Below the pieces are notes generated by a model. That model worked only from the letters and a program-made list of their open reading frames with translations, searched no databases and was not told the DNA's origin. Of a stretch of 64,000 bases of DNA, positions 1 to 13,200 are shown one piece after another (position 1 is the stretch's first letter; each line of letters begins with the position of its first letter). This stretch comes from Casuarina equisetifolia (taxonomy: Eukaryota > Streptophyta > Magnoliopsida > Fagales > Casuarinaceae), in NCBI GenBank assembly GCA_028551475.1, contig CM052361.1, positions 14,205,501 through 14,269,500 on the forward strand, written 5' to 3'. Both the position numbers and the translations under genes were made by a program.

Positions 1-2848
1 TTATACAACTAACTTTCATAGATCCAAAGGAAAAAAGGGTACCAAACACTTCAACAAGTAATTTCATCTTTCCAGGCTTTAATTGCCAAAGTGAGCAAGG
101 AAGATTACAAAAGATTATGGATTTTGGATAGCGGATGCTCCCATCATATGAGTGGGATGATGGAACTCTTCTCAACACTTAAGCTAAAAACTAGAGGTAT
201 GGTCTCTTTTGGAGATAACTGCAAAGGAATAATAAAAGGTAACCCAAAAACTCTTTTTATTTCAAAATTTCTATTTATAGATGAATTAAAATTCAACCTA
301 CTGAGCATAAGCCAACTCTGTGATAAAGACTTCAAAATAAAGTTTGGAAAGGAACATTGTCTTGTTGAATATATGGAGCATGATATAAAAGATTGTTGGA
401 AAAAGAAAAGATAATATTTATATGTTGAATCTTAGTGAATTGTTTGTGGAACAAACGTGTTTAATTGTAAATAAGAATGATGATGCTTGGTTTTTGTTCG
501 GTGAAATTCTAAATGCAAGTGAACATATCAAACAAGTAATATAATGATAAGAAAGATATCGTCCCACAGAGATTGGTGATTACTAGACCAACTAATTACT
601 AATGATAAACAACTCCTAGAATTTATCTAACAAATTCAAATGATAGATGATAGATTAACTAACTAAATCTAAGAAAACTAAATACAAGAAATATGTTAGA
701 GCATATGATTTCATCATAATTCCTAGGTATTAATATTGATTATTTATGCTTGCAAGATGGATAATATCTATGTGATAGCGGAACTTCCTAATTTATTTAC
801 TATCCTATGTCTAGATATAGCAAACCTACTTAGTTCATTAATTCACTATATCTCTATATGTGAATTGAAACAAACCAAATGTATTAGGATCTATGAACAT
901 TCCCAATTTACACCAAAAGTTACACAAATAATATGGTATATGTCTATCCATATTTAATTTGTGGTTACACATTACAAGAAGCAACTGCATATCATCTCCT
1001 TTCGGTCTTAAACATGTAAATCATATCATTCAAGTGGTAGCTAATCACTTAAAAGCATTAAACACAGTAATATGTAACTTCACATAAACAAAATATCTTG
1101 CAAAACATAATAATCATAAGATTCATACCATCATAATTAGGTTACATCGTAGCTCTAACAAAAATAAACTAAACAATAAAGAAATAATGAGGAAGAATAG
1201 TAATAAGAGATAAAGAAGTCATCTTGAATCTAAGAACAAGAAGTCTGTCACCCTTTTTGTCTTCTTTTCAAGAAAACCTTGAATTCTTAGCCTCTTTCTT
1301 GAGTTGTGCTCAATTTCCTCCACCCCCTTTCTTTTGCCTCTTCTCTTATCTTAAATAGGGTTTAGGTTTAGACCTACTCTTATCCTAGTAGAATTGGGTT
1401 TTAGAGATCTAAATTAATTAGGTTTTGAACTTCTAATTTAATTATTCTTTGAACTCCTAATATATTATTTAGAAAAGCCAATAACAATAAAATCTAATAA
1501 CAATCATTTAAAGCCCGAACCCATCTTGACTCTCTTGATCTTGATATTATGATTTTGCCACATAATAAGCATCAGGCTCTCCATGTTCATCCCTTTTCTC
1601 CTTGCCTCCTTGTGCTATATAAATAAGATAAATTTAGGTGAATAAAGAGGAGTTCAAATGTTTTCCCACAATTAATAAAGTTATTTATTGCCTAAAATAG
1701 GTAAAATAACTCTATAAAAATAGAGTTATTAGTTTTAGCATAAAAAACTTAGGCATATAGGTCTAGGTTTAATAGAAAAGCTTTTTAAGAAAAATCTGGT
1801 CAAAGGACTTCCCATTCTAAATTTTGATAGAAATGAATTATGTGAAGCATGTGTCAAAGGTAAACATCAACAAAATAGCTTCAAATCAAAGGTTGCTTTA
1901 TTTACTGTAAGACCATTAGAATTGGTCCACATGGATCTTTTTAGTCCTTTAAGAACAACCATTTTAAATGGCAAATACTATGTGTTAGTCATCAAAGATG
2001 ACTACACTAGATATATACATGGATATACTTATTTGCCAAAAAGGATAAGGCTTTTGAAAAGTTTGCTAATTTTTATAAATGATTTAAAATGAAAAAGGAC
2101 TCTTAATTGCAAAAATAAGAGCTAATCATGATGGGGAATTTGAAAACAATCTCTTTGGAAAGTTTTGTATTGAAAATGAAATCTCTCATAATATTTCAAC
2201 ACCAAGAACCCTATAACAAAATGGTGTTGTGCAAAGAAAAAATAGAACACTCCAAGAAATGGCTAGAACTATGATATGTGAATAATACAATCTTCCAAAA
2301 CACTTTTGAAGAGAAGCTATAAGTATAGCTTCTTATATATCAAGTCGTGCATTCTTAAAACCAATTTGAAAAATACATCATTTGAATTACTTTTTGGAAG
2401 GAAACCGAATATCTCTTACTTTCATGTCTTTAGAAGTAAATGTTTTGTTTTGAATCATGGTAAGAAGTCACTTAACAAATTTGATTCTAAAAGTGATGAA
2501 GCTATTTTTCTTTGTTACTCCTATACCAACAAGGCATATAAAGTATTTAATAAGAGAACTCTAATGGTAGAAGAGTCAATATATGTTAAATTTGAAGATA
2601 TATTGCCCATCTAGAAAACATCATTATCCCTAGTTCAAATGAACAAGGAAATAAAGAGAAAGATGTAGCTAGAGTTGAGAGGGAGTTAGAAACAAGAGAC
2701 TTTTCCTTTCCAAGAGTTAGGGGAGAAGTAGACCAATAACATCATATATTAGGTCATCTTACAAATAAAGTTAGTACATAGTCACACTTTCAAAGCACTT
2801 CTGAACATCAAGCTTTCTTATCTTAAATAGAGCAAAAGAAAACCGATG
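1..2848 (+). mobile_element. Copia (SIRE/Maximus-like) internal fragment, left end outside window
   Basis: Remnant of a Ty1/copia polyprotein. It shows an aspartic protease active-site segment (DSGCSHHM, near 127-150), the GAG-pre-integrase stretch ending in LLSISQLCDK, and after an insertion the integrase core and its C-terminal part (FELLFGRKP to VFNKRTLMVEESI, about 2370-2590). It matches Copia A (5236-19724) closely in protein and is probably another copy of that family. The element is broken in several places, is interrupted by the solo LTR at 495-1731, and ends where an Athila-like LTR fragment begins. The SIRE/Maximus placement rests on recalled motif style, so the lineage is moderately sure. 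Confidence 0.85.
495..1731 (-). mobile_element. Solo LTR, Athila/Tat-like Gypsy, inserted in Copia fragment
   Basis: A complete-looking LTR in reverse orientation, flanked by the 5-bp target-site duplication GTTTT (490-494 and 1732-1736). Its 3' end on the minus strand reads into TTTCACCGAACA. It matches the LTR at 26843-27997, which is followed by a tRNA-Asp-type primer site, giving the family. No internal region is present, so it is a solo LTR left by LTR-LTR recombination. The Copia sequence resumes directly after it. Confidence 0.85.
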
Positions 2849-3154
2849 AAGCTTATTCGGTGAAATTTATATGCAAGTGAACATGTCGAACAAGTAATAT
2901 AATGATAAGTATGAGTATCGTCCCACAAAGACTGGTATTTATTAAACTAATTAAGTACTAAAAGTGAATAGACTCCAAAGCTTATCTAGCAAATCAAAAT
3001 AGTAAAACATGGAGTAAACAATTGAATTTCACCTAAACTTGATTAACCAAAGATCCTAGAGCATCCGATTTCATCCATGCTAGCAAAATTAATTTTACTT
3101 ATGTAATGGCAGAATCTCCTAACTTATTTACTATCCTATGTTTAGGTATAGTGA
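2849..3154 (-). mobile_element. Athila/Tat-like LTR 3' fragment
   Basis: About 300 bp matching the 3' end of the Athila-like LTR (compare 495-805), in reverse orientation. It joins the end of the Copia fragment at 2848 and stops abruptly where a piece of a Copia A-type LTR begins. No target-site duplication was found. Confidence 0.7.
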
Positions 3155-3602
3155 ACAAATATATCAAGATACAAAGCTCCTATCACGAAATCCCCAATTT
3201 GGAGAAATTAGGGTTTTAGATTTTCCTCAAGATTTATGTGTAGAAAATGTTTCTAAGTGAAATCAACACATAAATAATGTTATACAAACAATGATTGATG
3301 ATATTATCATAGATTAAACCAAATAGTCGAATATCACCGAAGGCTTATGAACCACCAAATGATGTATGATCTTGAATCAAATGGTAAGTAAGCTAAGTAG
3401 ATTATCTTCACAAAGAGAATGCTTCAAATAGATGTCAATCATTAAAAGAAAACCTTCACTTGCACATCTCCTTTTATAAAAGTAGATCTAGGGTTTTCTT
3501 TTTGAATCAAACTTGAACCGTAGCCTTCTTCCCGTTGGGAATAGTAGGCTATCCATCAAATCAGTCTCATTTCAACCTTTTGATTCAAGATTGAGCTGTA
3601 GG
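3155..3602 (-). mobile_element. Copia A-family LTR fragment
   Basis: Reverse-strand match to the interior of the Copia A-type LTRs. It includes the stretch corresponding to the TAGGG...TTCCCGTT segment of the solo LTR at 35168-36798 and the TTATGTG...ATTACACAT-type segment near the promoter end. Both ends are missing. It replaces the outer part of the Gypsy B 5' LTR. Confidence 0.6.
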
Positions 3603-4066
3603 CTATCTAAAGTTTCTATTCCTGTTAGAATTCTTACTATTTTAAAGTTCCTAATTTGTTGGGATCTTATGCTTGATTTGTTTAAGATCTTAATTTGGTT
3701 AGATTTTATTTTCCTTAAACCTACCAGACTTAGGTTTTGAGTATTCCTAATTGTTCTAGCATTAGGTTAAGTCATCTATTTAAAGACATTGTTATTTCAG
3801 TTGTAAGCAAAACTTTGAGATTGAAAAAGTCATTGAATTTCGTTTTCTTTAAGCTTTGCCTTTCAATTTCGTGCTCTTACTTTCTAGCCTTTTACATTCC
3901 ATTTATTTTAATTCCTGCACTTAAATTACTATTTTATGTTTCAGTACTTTAATTTTCTAGTCTTTACCTTTCCAGCCCTTTATATTTCTAAATTTTCCTG
4001 TTATTAGTTCATTCCAATCTCTCTAAAATCCAAAGCTCATTGAATTGCCCATCACAAAATGCATTA
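3603..4066 (+). repeat. Gypsy B 5' LTR (truncated)
   Basis: Matches about 23310-23773 of the 3' LTR and ends in GCATTA where the 3' LTR ends in GCATCA. The outer third of the LTR is missing and is replaced by the Copia LTR fragment at 3155-3602. Confidence 0.85.
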
Positions 4067-4068
4067 AG

Positions 4069-4082
4069 TGGTAATCAGAGCC
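4069..4082 (+). other. Gypsy B primer binding site
   Basis: TGGTAATCAGAGCC, two bases after the LTR, resembles the complement of the initiator methionine tRNA 3' end. It fixes the LTR boundary and the plus orientation. Confidence 0.75.
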
Positions 4083-4152
4083 AAGGTTTTGGTGAGTGAG
4101 CTGTTCTAATAGATTTGTTCATCTCATCAATTTGTTGTTTGATAGCATCACC

Positions 4153-5235
4153 ATGTCTCAAGAAAGAAATGGTTCTTCTCGTTCATCCTCACCCATTCCA
4201 CCATGGCTAGTTGTTCATTTGGTGCAGAAGAGTGAATTTGAGAAGATGAAGGCTGAATTCCAAGAGCTCAAACTCTTAATTCAACAGTGCTTACCACCTC
4301 AAACAACTTAGGCACCCCATTCTACTCCACCACCACCACAAACAATGCACCCAACTTACCAAACAACCTTGCCACCACCCCAAGTATCTATAGCATAGAT
4401 ACAAATGTCCTTTCCTCAACCACTACTCACCCAACCATCAACCTAAACCTTTTTACTGAGAAGACTAGCACCAGATGCCCCTCATTACCTACAGTTTAGA
4501 CCATTCTAGCCTCAAACTTTACAACCACCCTATGCAACCCTAACATATCAACCACCACAACCTCATGTTGATGCTGAATCTGATGTTAATTCTAGTGATG
4601 AAGATACTGGAAGCAAAAGAAGAGGGAGACCAAAGGAAGATGATCAAAGCCTTCGTACAGACTTTCTTGAATTTAATGGTAGTTTGAACCTAGATGATTC
4701 TCTTGATTGGGTTTGCACTATGGAGAGAATCTTTGAATACAAGAACTACAGCGAGTGGAAAAAATGATAGGTAGCTATTCTCAAACTTAAGGATTATGCT
4801 TCTTTGTGGTGGGACGATACAAGAAAGCTTAAGGAAAGAGATGGGCGAAGTAAAGTTAGAACTTGGGAGAAGCTCAAGAGGCTTTTGACTAGGTGATTTC
4901 TTCCTAGAGAATACAAATAAGAACTCTACCATAAGTTGCACACTTTCAAGCAAGAGAAAAGAAGTGTTGGAGAATACATAAGAGAATTTGAGAAGTTGAT
5001 GATCCAATGTGATGTGATGTTCCTGAACCAATAAAGTAGTCCGAGCCTGATTTCTTGGAGGCTTAAATCCAGATATTGTTCAGATGGTCGATTTGCAACC
5101 TTATTGCTCTCTTGATGATGTGTACAAGTTGGCTATTAAGGTTGAGAAGTAAAGAGCTACCTTAAAAGCCAAGTATTTCAACAAAGGAGATTTTGTCTAG
5201 AAGCCTGCCTCAAGCAATACTAGATATAGTTCTTC
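4153..5235 (+). pseudogene. Gypsy B gag remnant
   Basis: Begins with MSQERNGSSRSS. It has a Pro/Gln/Thr-rich N-terminal region and then the retrotransposon gag domain (residues resembling FLEFNGSLNLDDSLDWV and YASLWWDDTRK). The CCHC zinc knuckle of the same protein (CYKCQRVGHFQANC, near 19834) lies beyond the Copia A insertion. The gag would coat the RNA in a virus-like particle. Broken. The same start is seen in the internally deleted relative on the minus strand at 57872-60416. Confidence 0.8.
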
Positions 5236-6824
5236 TATTGGAAAATAAGGTTTTGTTTGTGACAAAATGTATTTATAAATATATTTTTTTTCATAAGTAC
5301 AAAAGAAAATTATAGGAAGTAAAAGGCGTACAAATTATAATATCATTAATTAATATTATAAAGTAACCAAGTTCCTACATTTCTTAATATAATGTCACTA
5401 TATAGTGACATTAAGAAAGGATTTATTTAATTTCATTATATAATGTCTTGAGAACAAGGCTTACCAAATTGAAATTAAATATGTCATACATTGTGATTAA
5501 GAAAAAATGATGCTTGCTTGTGCTTTGATGAAAGTTGAAGTATATGGCTCTATTTTTGGAAAAAACCTTAATTCTATCAAAAACTTGTATTATATCATTC
5601 TTGGATTAATATTAAGTTCTCGGCCTGGTTATACTTGGCCTGTTAGTGTTCTCGGTCCATGACCCGCTTATCTGTCAAGTAGATAAGCAAGCCCGGCTGG
5701 TGATGAAACTCACTGTTTCATTAACGCTTGCTCTCACTTATTCACTTGATACCCTAAAGAGTGTATTATCGATGACTGTCGAAATGAGAGAGTGAGAGAG
5801 ATGGAGGGATTGTGCCATTAGTGACCGAATCCTCAACGGGAGGAGTTCTAATGAGACTGATTTCAGAACGGTCTAATCTAAGCTAGAGAAGGAAGATTTG
5901 AAGGCCGATCTACTGTTCCAATAAGAAGATAGCTTCATTATTGAGGTTTGAAATGTCCGAAACCCTAGCCCTTATTTTTCTATTTAATATGAGCTATTCT
6001 ATAGAGAAGGGTTCGACACTTACAATATTCTGAAGTTCTCCTTGAGTAAAGATTCTATTATTGAGCTCATCCTTTGATCATTCAATCTTTGCGACTTTTG
6101 GGGAAGTTTAAGCCTATGGTGATATTGTGATTAAATATCTATTTGTTTGTTTATATCATTGATTGGATCTTGTATAACTTTGTTTATGTGCTGATTTCAT
6201 TAAAAAATAATTATTGCACATAAAACCCAAATTTATTTCAATTTAGGATTTTCATTATAGGAGCTCAGAATTTTTATAATTACATTAGATCAGCTCCTAT
6301 AGGTATAGAATCTTACAATTTGTCATATTATTTGGGATTTGTAATTGATTTATGATCTTCTGATTATATTGTATAACCTTGTACAAGAAATTCCTTGAAG
6401 AGGAATTGTTTGAGTTAGGAAGAACGTTTTATCCTAACTTGGTTAAGACTTTAATTGGTTTGATTGAACGAGAAGAGGGTGAATGTAGGACTCAAGGTGT
6501 GAGTGCCGAACCACCATGGTAAATTTGGTGCCAATATCTTTGCTTACTATTACTCTAACCTTCTTATAATATTTGTTGCCTTATTATTTGTTCTTAACCT
6601 ATAAGAATATTTGAAACATATAAGTGTGATAATATTCTTGATAAAGTGTTGTTTGACTTGGAAGAAGAGCATCATATGTTTGAAATATGTCCACTTTATA
6701 TTGAGATTATTTCTGTGTTTTGTCTAGCAAATTGAATTGTATTATTGTTAATATAATACTTTGTTTTTAAATTGTTGGGTATAACAATTCAACCCCCCTT
6801 CTTGTTAAGCCATAAAAACCAACA
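5236..6824 (+). repeat. Copia A 5' LTR
   Basis: 1,589 bp, the partner of 18123-19724. Ends in CCAACA just before the primer site. Contains a near-perfect palindrome at 5390-5413 and a CGGCCTGG/CGGTCC-rich stretch near 5620-5720 that differs between family members. Confidence 0.92.
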
Positions 6825-6826
6825 AT

Positions 6827-6838
6827 TGGTATCGAAGC
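6827..6838 (+). other. Copia A primer binding site
   Basis: TGGTATCGAAGC, two bases after the 5' LTR, resembles the complement of the initiator methionine tRNA 3' end, the usual primer for plant Copia elements. Confidence 0.8.
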
Positions 6839-6885
6839 TAGGTTCTCTGAGTAAAAGGATCAACATCCTAGAGTAGATTCATATT

Positions 6886-8460
6886 ATGGCTTCTAACAAA
6901 GGTTTAGCTGTTACGGGGTTTAATAAACCTCCTTTGTTTGATGGGATTAATTTTAGGCATTGGAAACAATTAATGTAACTCTTTGTAATAGGCCAAGATC
7001 TAGAAGCTTGGCAAGTAATCAATAAGGGTATTACATTACTCGTGACAGATGAGTGGACAAAAAAGGAAGCTAAAATAATGGGGTTAAATGCTAAGTCCAT
7101 GAATATGATTTATAGTGGTCTTAGAGCACATGAGTTTAATAAAGTGTCCTCTTACCTCACTGGTAAAGAGATTCAGGATAAATTAGAAGTCATCTATGAG
7201 GGAACCAAAAAGGTAAAGTCCTCTAAAGTCACCATGCTTACACATGACTATGAATTGTTTGTTATGAAAGATTCTAAAACTATTAATGACATGTTTAGTA
7301 GATTCACCAAGATCAGCTCTAAACTTAAGTTGTCTTAGAGCACATGAGTTTAATAAAGTGTCCTCTTACCTCACTGGTAAAGAGATTCAGGAAAAACCTA
7401 TACAAATGAGGAGATGGTAAGAAAGATGTTAGTATCCCTACCCGAAAGTTAGGATCCTAAGAAGATGGCCATAGAAGAAGCTCATGACCTAGATGTGCTG
7501 ACCTTGGATGACTTGCTAAGTTCTCTTAAAACTCATGAAATGTAACTTATGAGAAGAGAAAAAGAGAAGGAAAACAAAAGATCACTTGCACTTAAAGTAG
7601 AAGTTAAAAAGGTTAAAGAGGAGGAATCAGAAAATGATGAAGTAGCTTTTATAGCTTGGGGATTTAGAAAATTTCTAAGAAAAGGATTAAATAAAAACAT
7701 AGGGCAAACTAGGAGAAAAGAATCAAATGAACCTAGGGAGAATGTGTGTTATGAATGCAGAAAGCTGGGACACATCAACATTGAATGTCTAATGATCAAG
7801 AAAAGAAACAGCAAGAACAGAAAGAAAGCTATGGTTGCTGCCTGGGATGATGAGAACTCCTCATCTGATGAAGAAACTCAAGAGGAAGTTACACATCTAT
7901 GTCTAACCACAACAGCAACACTTGAGGAAGATAATAGTAAGGTAAATGACTCTAAACTATTCCTTTAAATAAACACTAGGTTAGAAATTGCATTTTTTGA
8001 TTTAATTAAGTATACAAATAGATTAAAAGATAAATAGAAAAAGTTAAAAGTAAAAAATAAATCTAAAAAACAAAAAATGTTGACTTCTATACATGCTAGA
8101 AAACCTGTTTTAACTAATGTACATAATAAACAAAATATAGCAACTGCTACATGTAGAGATGAAACTGAATAGAAAGATGCTTCAATTTCGGTGAATGATA
8201 ACATTAGTATTCCTGCTAATGTATATATGAAGTATGATGCTTGCATGAGTGATATATATGAAAAATAAAATAAATCTGAATACATGAATATAGAAACAAA
8301 AACTTTCTGTAATATCAATGCATGTTCTGATGTTGAAATACATGTTGAAAATAACTCACATGTGTGTGTTGAAAATCTTAAAAGTAAAGTTCTTAAGCTA
8401 GAAAAAGAAAATGGTGATTTGAAATCAAAACTTGATGCAACTAATCTGCTGTTAAAGAAA
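6886..8460 (+). pseudogene. Copia A gag remnant
   Basis: Starts MASNKGLAVTGFNKPPLFDG, the typical gag opening of SIRE/Maximus-type Copia elements. The UBN2/gag domain follows (LNAKSMNMIYSGL, VTMLTHDYELF), then a basic Lys/Glu-rich linker and a CCHC zinc knuckle (CYECRKLGHINIEC, near 7749-7790). An acidic tail and a coiled-coil-like stretch (LKSKVLKLEKENGDLKSKL, about 8370-8430) come before the Gypsy C insertion. A second zinc knuckle (CSFCNYIGHSFNKC) lies on the far side near 14464. Broken. Confidence 0.85.
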
Positions 8461-8465
8461 TTTAC

Positions 8466-9180
8466 TGATGCGGGTGTAACTACGTCAGCCCAAGCTCTTA
8501 GCCTAGCTCATATGTTAAGTTTGACAATTCATACTTGCTCGGGTCACAACATCATCCAATGGGTCCAAGAAGGCCAAGGTTGAAGAAGCAGCCCAAGAAT
8601 ATTCCATAGCATCTCTACAAGCTTTAATATAGGGGGGTTTTAAAAATAATTGTTGAGTCCTTAATTTCTTAGGTTTAATTTATTGTTTGAGAATATTTTC
8701 TTTTATTTGGTTTTCCATAATTGTCTAGGTTCCTAATTTATCTGGGTTTCCATACTTGTTAGATTTCTAATTTGTTAGAATCCAGATTTGTTAAGACTTC
8801 CTTAATTATAGGGATTCTTGATTTGTCAGGATCCTTCTAAAATTAGGTTTAGCTGCCTATTTAAAGGGAGCATTGTTTCAGTTGTAAGCAGAGTTATTTT
8901 TTAGATAATAGAAACCCAAAGGTTGTGTGATCAACTTTTGCATCCTTTATCCAATTCTTGCCAGGGATTGGTGGTGGTCCTTGACTGGTAGCGTTGCCTT
9001 TATGTCTTGGAGATTGTTGGTGTCTATCTTTTGTTTTTGTTATTCTTATTTTCGTTTTTCCTCCCTTCCTCCCTACTAAACACTCACTTTTCCTATAGAA
9101 AACCTAAAAAGACCAAAAAAATGATTTTTACATATTTTCTTACCCCAAGCTTGCTCAAGCCCACCATAATGTTCGCATCA
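8466..9180 (+). repeat. Gypsy C 5' LTR
   Basis: 715 bp, begins TGATGCGGG and ends TTCGCATCA. Related to the solo LTRs at 57082-57837 and 61465-62225, which have a different first ~90 bp. Confidence 0.95.
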
Positions 9181-9182
9181 AG

Positions 9183-9194
9183 TGGTATCAGAGC
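9183..9194 (+). other. Gypsy C primer binding site
   Basis: TGGTATCAGAGC, two bases after the 5' LTR, is complementary to the 3' end of initiator methionine tRNA. Confidence 0.9.
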
Positions 9195-9227
9195 CTAGGT
9201 TATTCTTTTAAGTGAGTTCTTCTCAAG

Positions 9228-10260
9228 ATGTTCAATCCAAGTGGCAATTCTTCATCTAATCATAATGGTGATTCTTCCCCAATTAAACCATGGGAGGCTA
9301 CAAATAGAATGTTATCAGTTGAGCTAGGCAAGGTAAAAGAGCAATTATCTGATGTCGTACAATTGAAAGGGCAATTGTCTAATGTCCTCCAGATGTTGCA
9401 AAACTTCTGCCTTGACGCCCAAGGCAACAAAGATGAATCTCATGCAGATTCTAGTAGTGATGAAAGCGAGAGGAGGAGGAGACTAGATGATGATCGAAGC
9501 TTATGTGTTGAAGTCCCAGAATTCAAAGGTACTCTCGACCCTAATGATTTTGTTAACTAGCTACATCGTATTGAAAGGGTATTTGAATTCAAAGGGTATC
9601 ATGATCGGAAAAGGTATAAGGTTGTTGTTCTTCATCTCAAAGAATATGCTTCTTTTTGGTGGGAGAATGTTAAGAAATAGCGAGATCGAGATGGGAAGGA
9701 AAAGGTCCATTCATGGGAGAAACTAAAGAAGTTGCTCAAAAGGCGCTTCTTGCCTAATGATTACAAGCAAGATCTTTATTTAAAAATATATGCGCTCAGG
9801 CAAGATGAGAGGAGTGTGGAGGAGTATATAAGGGAATTTGAAACCCTTATGATGAGATGTGAGGTACCAGAGCCCAAAGAGACCATTATAGCCCGGTTCC
9901 TAAAGGGCTTAAAGCCTAAGATTTCTAACACTGTTGAATTGCAGTCCTATTACTCTTTTGATGATGTTTGCAAACTAGCTATCAAAGTGGAAAGGCAAAG
10001 AAGGACCCTCAAGAGTTCTGGATCTAAGCCTTTCAGCAGGGAGGGTTCTAGGTCTTACATCAGAGGGACCACTTTCTACAAGGATTCCTCATCCTACAAT
10101 AAGCCTGAGCCTGGCAACAAGGAAAAGGTTAAAGAAGAGGTTGGGGAAGCCTAAAAGCCAACACTGAATTTTATAAAGCGAGATCCAAGGGAGAGAAAGT
10201 GCTTCAAGTGCCAAGGATTTGGCCATGTGCAGGCTAATTGTCTAAACAGAAGGGTGATGA
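9228..10260 (+). pseudogene. Gypsy C gag remnant
   Basis: Starts MFNPSGNSSSN shortly after the primer site. It contains an amphipathic N-terminal helix region, the retrotransposon gag domain (PEFKGTLDPNDFVN, then LKRRFLPNDYKQDLYLKIYAL and VEEYIREFETLMMRCE) and a CCHC zinc knuckle (CFKCQGFGHVQANC, about 10201-10245). Protease and reverse transcriptase follow directly. Broken. Confidence 0.85.
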
Positions 10261-13200
10261 CCATTAGAGATATTGAACAGATTGAAGAAGGCTACTTTAA
10301 AGAGAAGTATGGTGATTATGAGCCCGTGGTTGATTTAGAGGAAGAGAATGAGATCGTTGAGCAAGCTAATTCTGGCAATATGCTTATTCTTCGCAGAGCC
10401 TTACATGCCCATGTTAGCCCTCTAGATGAGCAACGGGAGAACATCTTTCAAACTCGATGCACAATTAATGGAAAGGTGTGTTCTGTTATTGTCGATAGTG
10501 GGAGTTGTGCCAACGTAGCTTCTACGATTCTTGTGGAGAAGTTGAAATTACCTACCTCATATCACCCCCATCCATACAACCTCCAATGGTTGAGCCAAGG
10601 GAGTCATCTTCAAGTTTCAAGGCAAGTTTTACTTACTTTTTCCATTGGAAAGCATTATGTAGATCAGATTACTTGTGATGTTATACCTACGGATGCTTGC
10701 CATTTGTTGTTGGGGAGGCCGTTGCAGTATGATAGGGATGCTAAGCATGATGGTAAACAAAATACCTATTCCTTCAAAATTAGGGAAAAACTTATAACCT
10801 TAGCTCCACTTAGCCTTTCCCAAATACACCAAACACATGGGGTAGAAGATAGAAAAAAGAGCCTATTCCTTAGTCAAACCCAAGTAGAGAAAGCCATCCA
10901 AAAACACAGACCCATCCTTGTATTACATGTTGCTGAAGGGAAAAATAGTGAAGGAGTGAGTGAACCACATCCGCTTGTTCAACCACTCTTATTGGAGTTT
11001 GCTGATGTATTTCCCAATGACCTTCCACTTGGTTTACCACCAATTAGAGGGATAGAGCACCATATAGACCTACTTCCAGGAGCACCCTTACCCAATAAAG
11101 CAGCCTATAGATGCAATCCCGAGGAGGCTAGGGAGTTACAAAGGCAAGTAGATGAGTTGGTGGCCCGAGGATTTATATGGGAAAGTATGAGCTTATGTTC
11201 AGTTCCAGCCCTACTAGTGCCAAAGAAAGATGGATCATTTCGAATGTATGTGGATAGTAGAGCAATCAACAACATCACCATTAAATACAGGTATCCCATT
11301 CCAAGGCTTGATGATATGCTAGATGAATTACATGGAGCCACCATCTTCTCCAAGGTGGATTTAAGGAGTGGTTATCATTAAATCCGGATGAGAGAGGGAG
11401 ATGAATGGGAGACAGCCTTCAAAACCATTTGGTCTTTCTAATGCCCTAAGTACCTTTATGCGTTTGATGAATGAGGTACTACGACCCTTTCTTGGTAAAT
11501 TTGTTGTGGTTTATTTTGATGATATCCTTATTTATAGTAGCTGTGAGGGAGATCACTTAGATCGTTTGCAGCAAGTATTTGATGCATTGAGGAGGCAAAA
11601 GCTTTATGCCAAGTTACAGAAGTGTGAATTCTTTTCTCCTAGTGTTGTGTTTCTTGGATATATGGTTTCTAGGGATGGTATTATGGTTGATCAATCCAAG
11701 GTTGATGCTATTAAATCTTGGCCTCAACCTAGTTCCATTACTAAGGTAAGGAGTTTTCATGGCTTAGCTTCATTTTACCGTCGGTTTGTATTTAACTTCA
11801 GCACAATTATGGCTCCTATTACTGAATGTATGAAGAAGAATGTTTTTGAATGGAGTAAGGAAGCTGATGAAGCTTTAAGGGTGATCAAACAAAAGTTATG
11901 TGAAGCTTCAATTCTTGCTTTACCAGACTTTGATAAGGTCTTTGAAGTGGAGTGTGATGCTAGTGGCATTGGAATAGGTGTTGTCCTTATTTAAGCCAAG
12001 AGGCCCTTAGCTTATTTTAGCGATAAGCTTAATGAATGCAAAAGGAACTACTCCACTTATGATAAGGAGTTTTATGCAATTGTGAGGGCTTTAGATCATT
12101 GGAGCCATTACTTAAGGCCTAAGCAATTTGTTTTGCATTCAGATCAACAGGCTTTGAAGTTCTTGAATGGCCAGCATAAACTCAACTCGAGGCATGCAAA
12201 ATGGGTAGAATTTCTCCAATTCTTCTCATTTGTTTCACGTTATAAACTAGGTGTAGCTAATGTTGTTGCAGATGCATTATCTAGAAGATACTCCCTGCTT
12301 GCTACTCTAGATGCTAGAGTACTTGGTTTTCAACTTATGAAAGAACACTATCTTGAGGATGCAGAAATGCCCTTACTCATGGCTAAAAGTGCAAAGGGTA
12401 CTAATGGAGATTATATGGTTCATGAGGACTTTCTTTTCAAAGGGAATCAGTTGTGTGTCCCAAAGGGGTCCTTTCGCGAATTGCTTGTAAAGGAAACACA
12501 TGGAGGAGGATTGGCTGGTCATTTCGGGGTCACCAAGACTTTGGAGATTCTGAAGGAACACTTTTATTGGCCAAAGATGCTGAGAGATGTCCAAGCTATC
12601 ATCTCAAGATGTGGTACATGTCAAAGGGCAAAAAGTCATTTCAAGCTAGGGCCTTATGTCCCTTTGCCAGTGCCAGACCAACCTTGGGAAGATTTAAGCA
12701 TGGATTTCATTGTCACACTGCCAAGAACTCAACGAGGCAAGGATTCAATCATGATGGTAGTCGACGGTTTTCAAAAATGGCACACTTCATTGCATGCCAT
12801 AAGACTGAAGATGCCTCTAATGTTGTTGATTTGTTCTTCAAGGAGATTGTGAGATTGCATGGAATCCCAAGGACTATTGTGTCTGATCGGGATACCAAGT
12901 TTTTGAGTCATTTTTGGAGAACTCTATGGGTAAAACTTGGCACCATGCTCTTATTCAGCATTTGTTATCATCCTCAAACTGATGGCCAAACTGAAGTGAC
13001 CAATCGCACGTTGGGAACTCTCTTACGCACTATGGTCAACCAAAGTTTGAAGAATTGGGACATGAAGCTTGCCCATGCAGAGTTCGCTTACAATCGAGCT
13101 CCAAGTTCTACAACCGGCCATTCACCATTTGAGGTAGTGTATGGCATCAATCCCATTACTCCTATTGACCTAACCTTTTTGCCTCTTGATACCCAAGTTA

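Noticed and set aside
7965-8318. A 117-residue minus-strand hydrophobic frame
   Set aside because: Antisense to the Lys- and Asn-rich end of the Copia A gag; a composition shadow.
9183-9194. tRNA-like sequences
   Set aside because: TGGTATC-type and TGGCGCC-type stretches here are retroelement primer sites next to LTRs, not tRNA genes; no cloverleaf was found.
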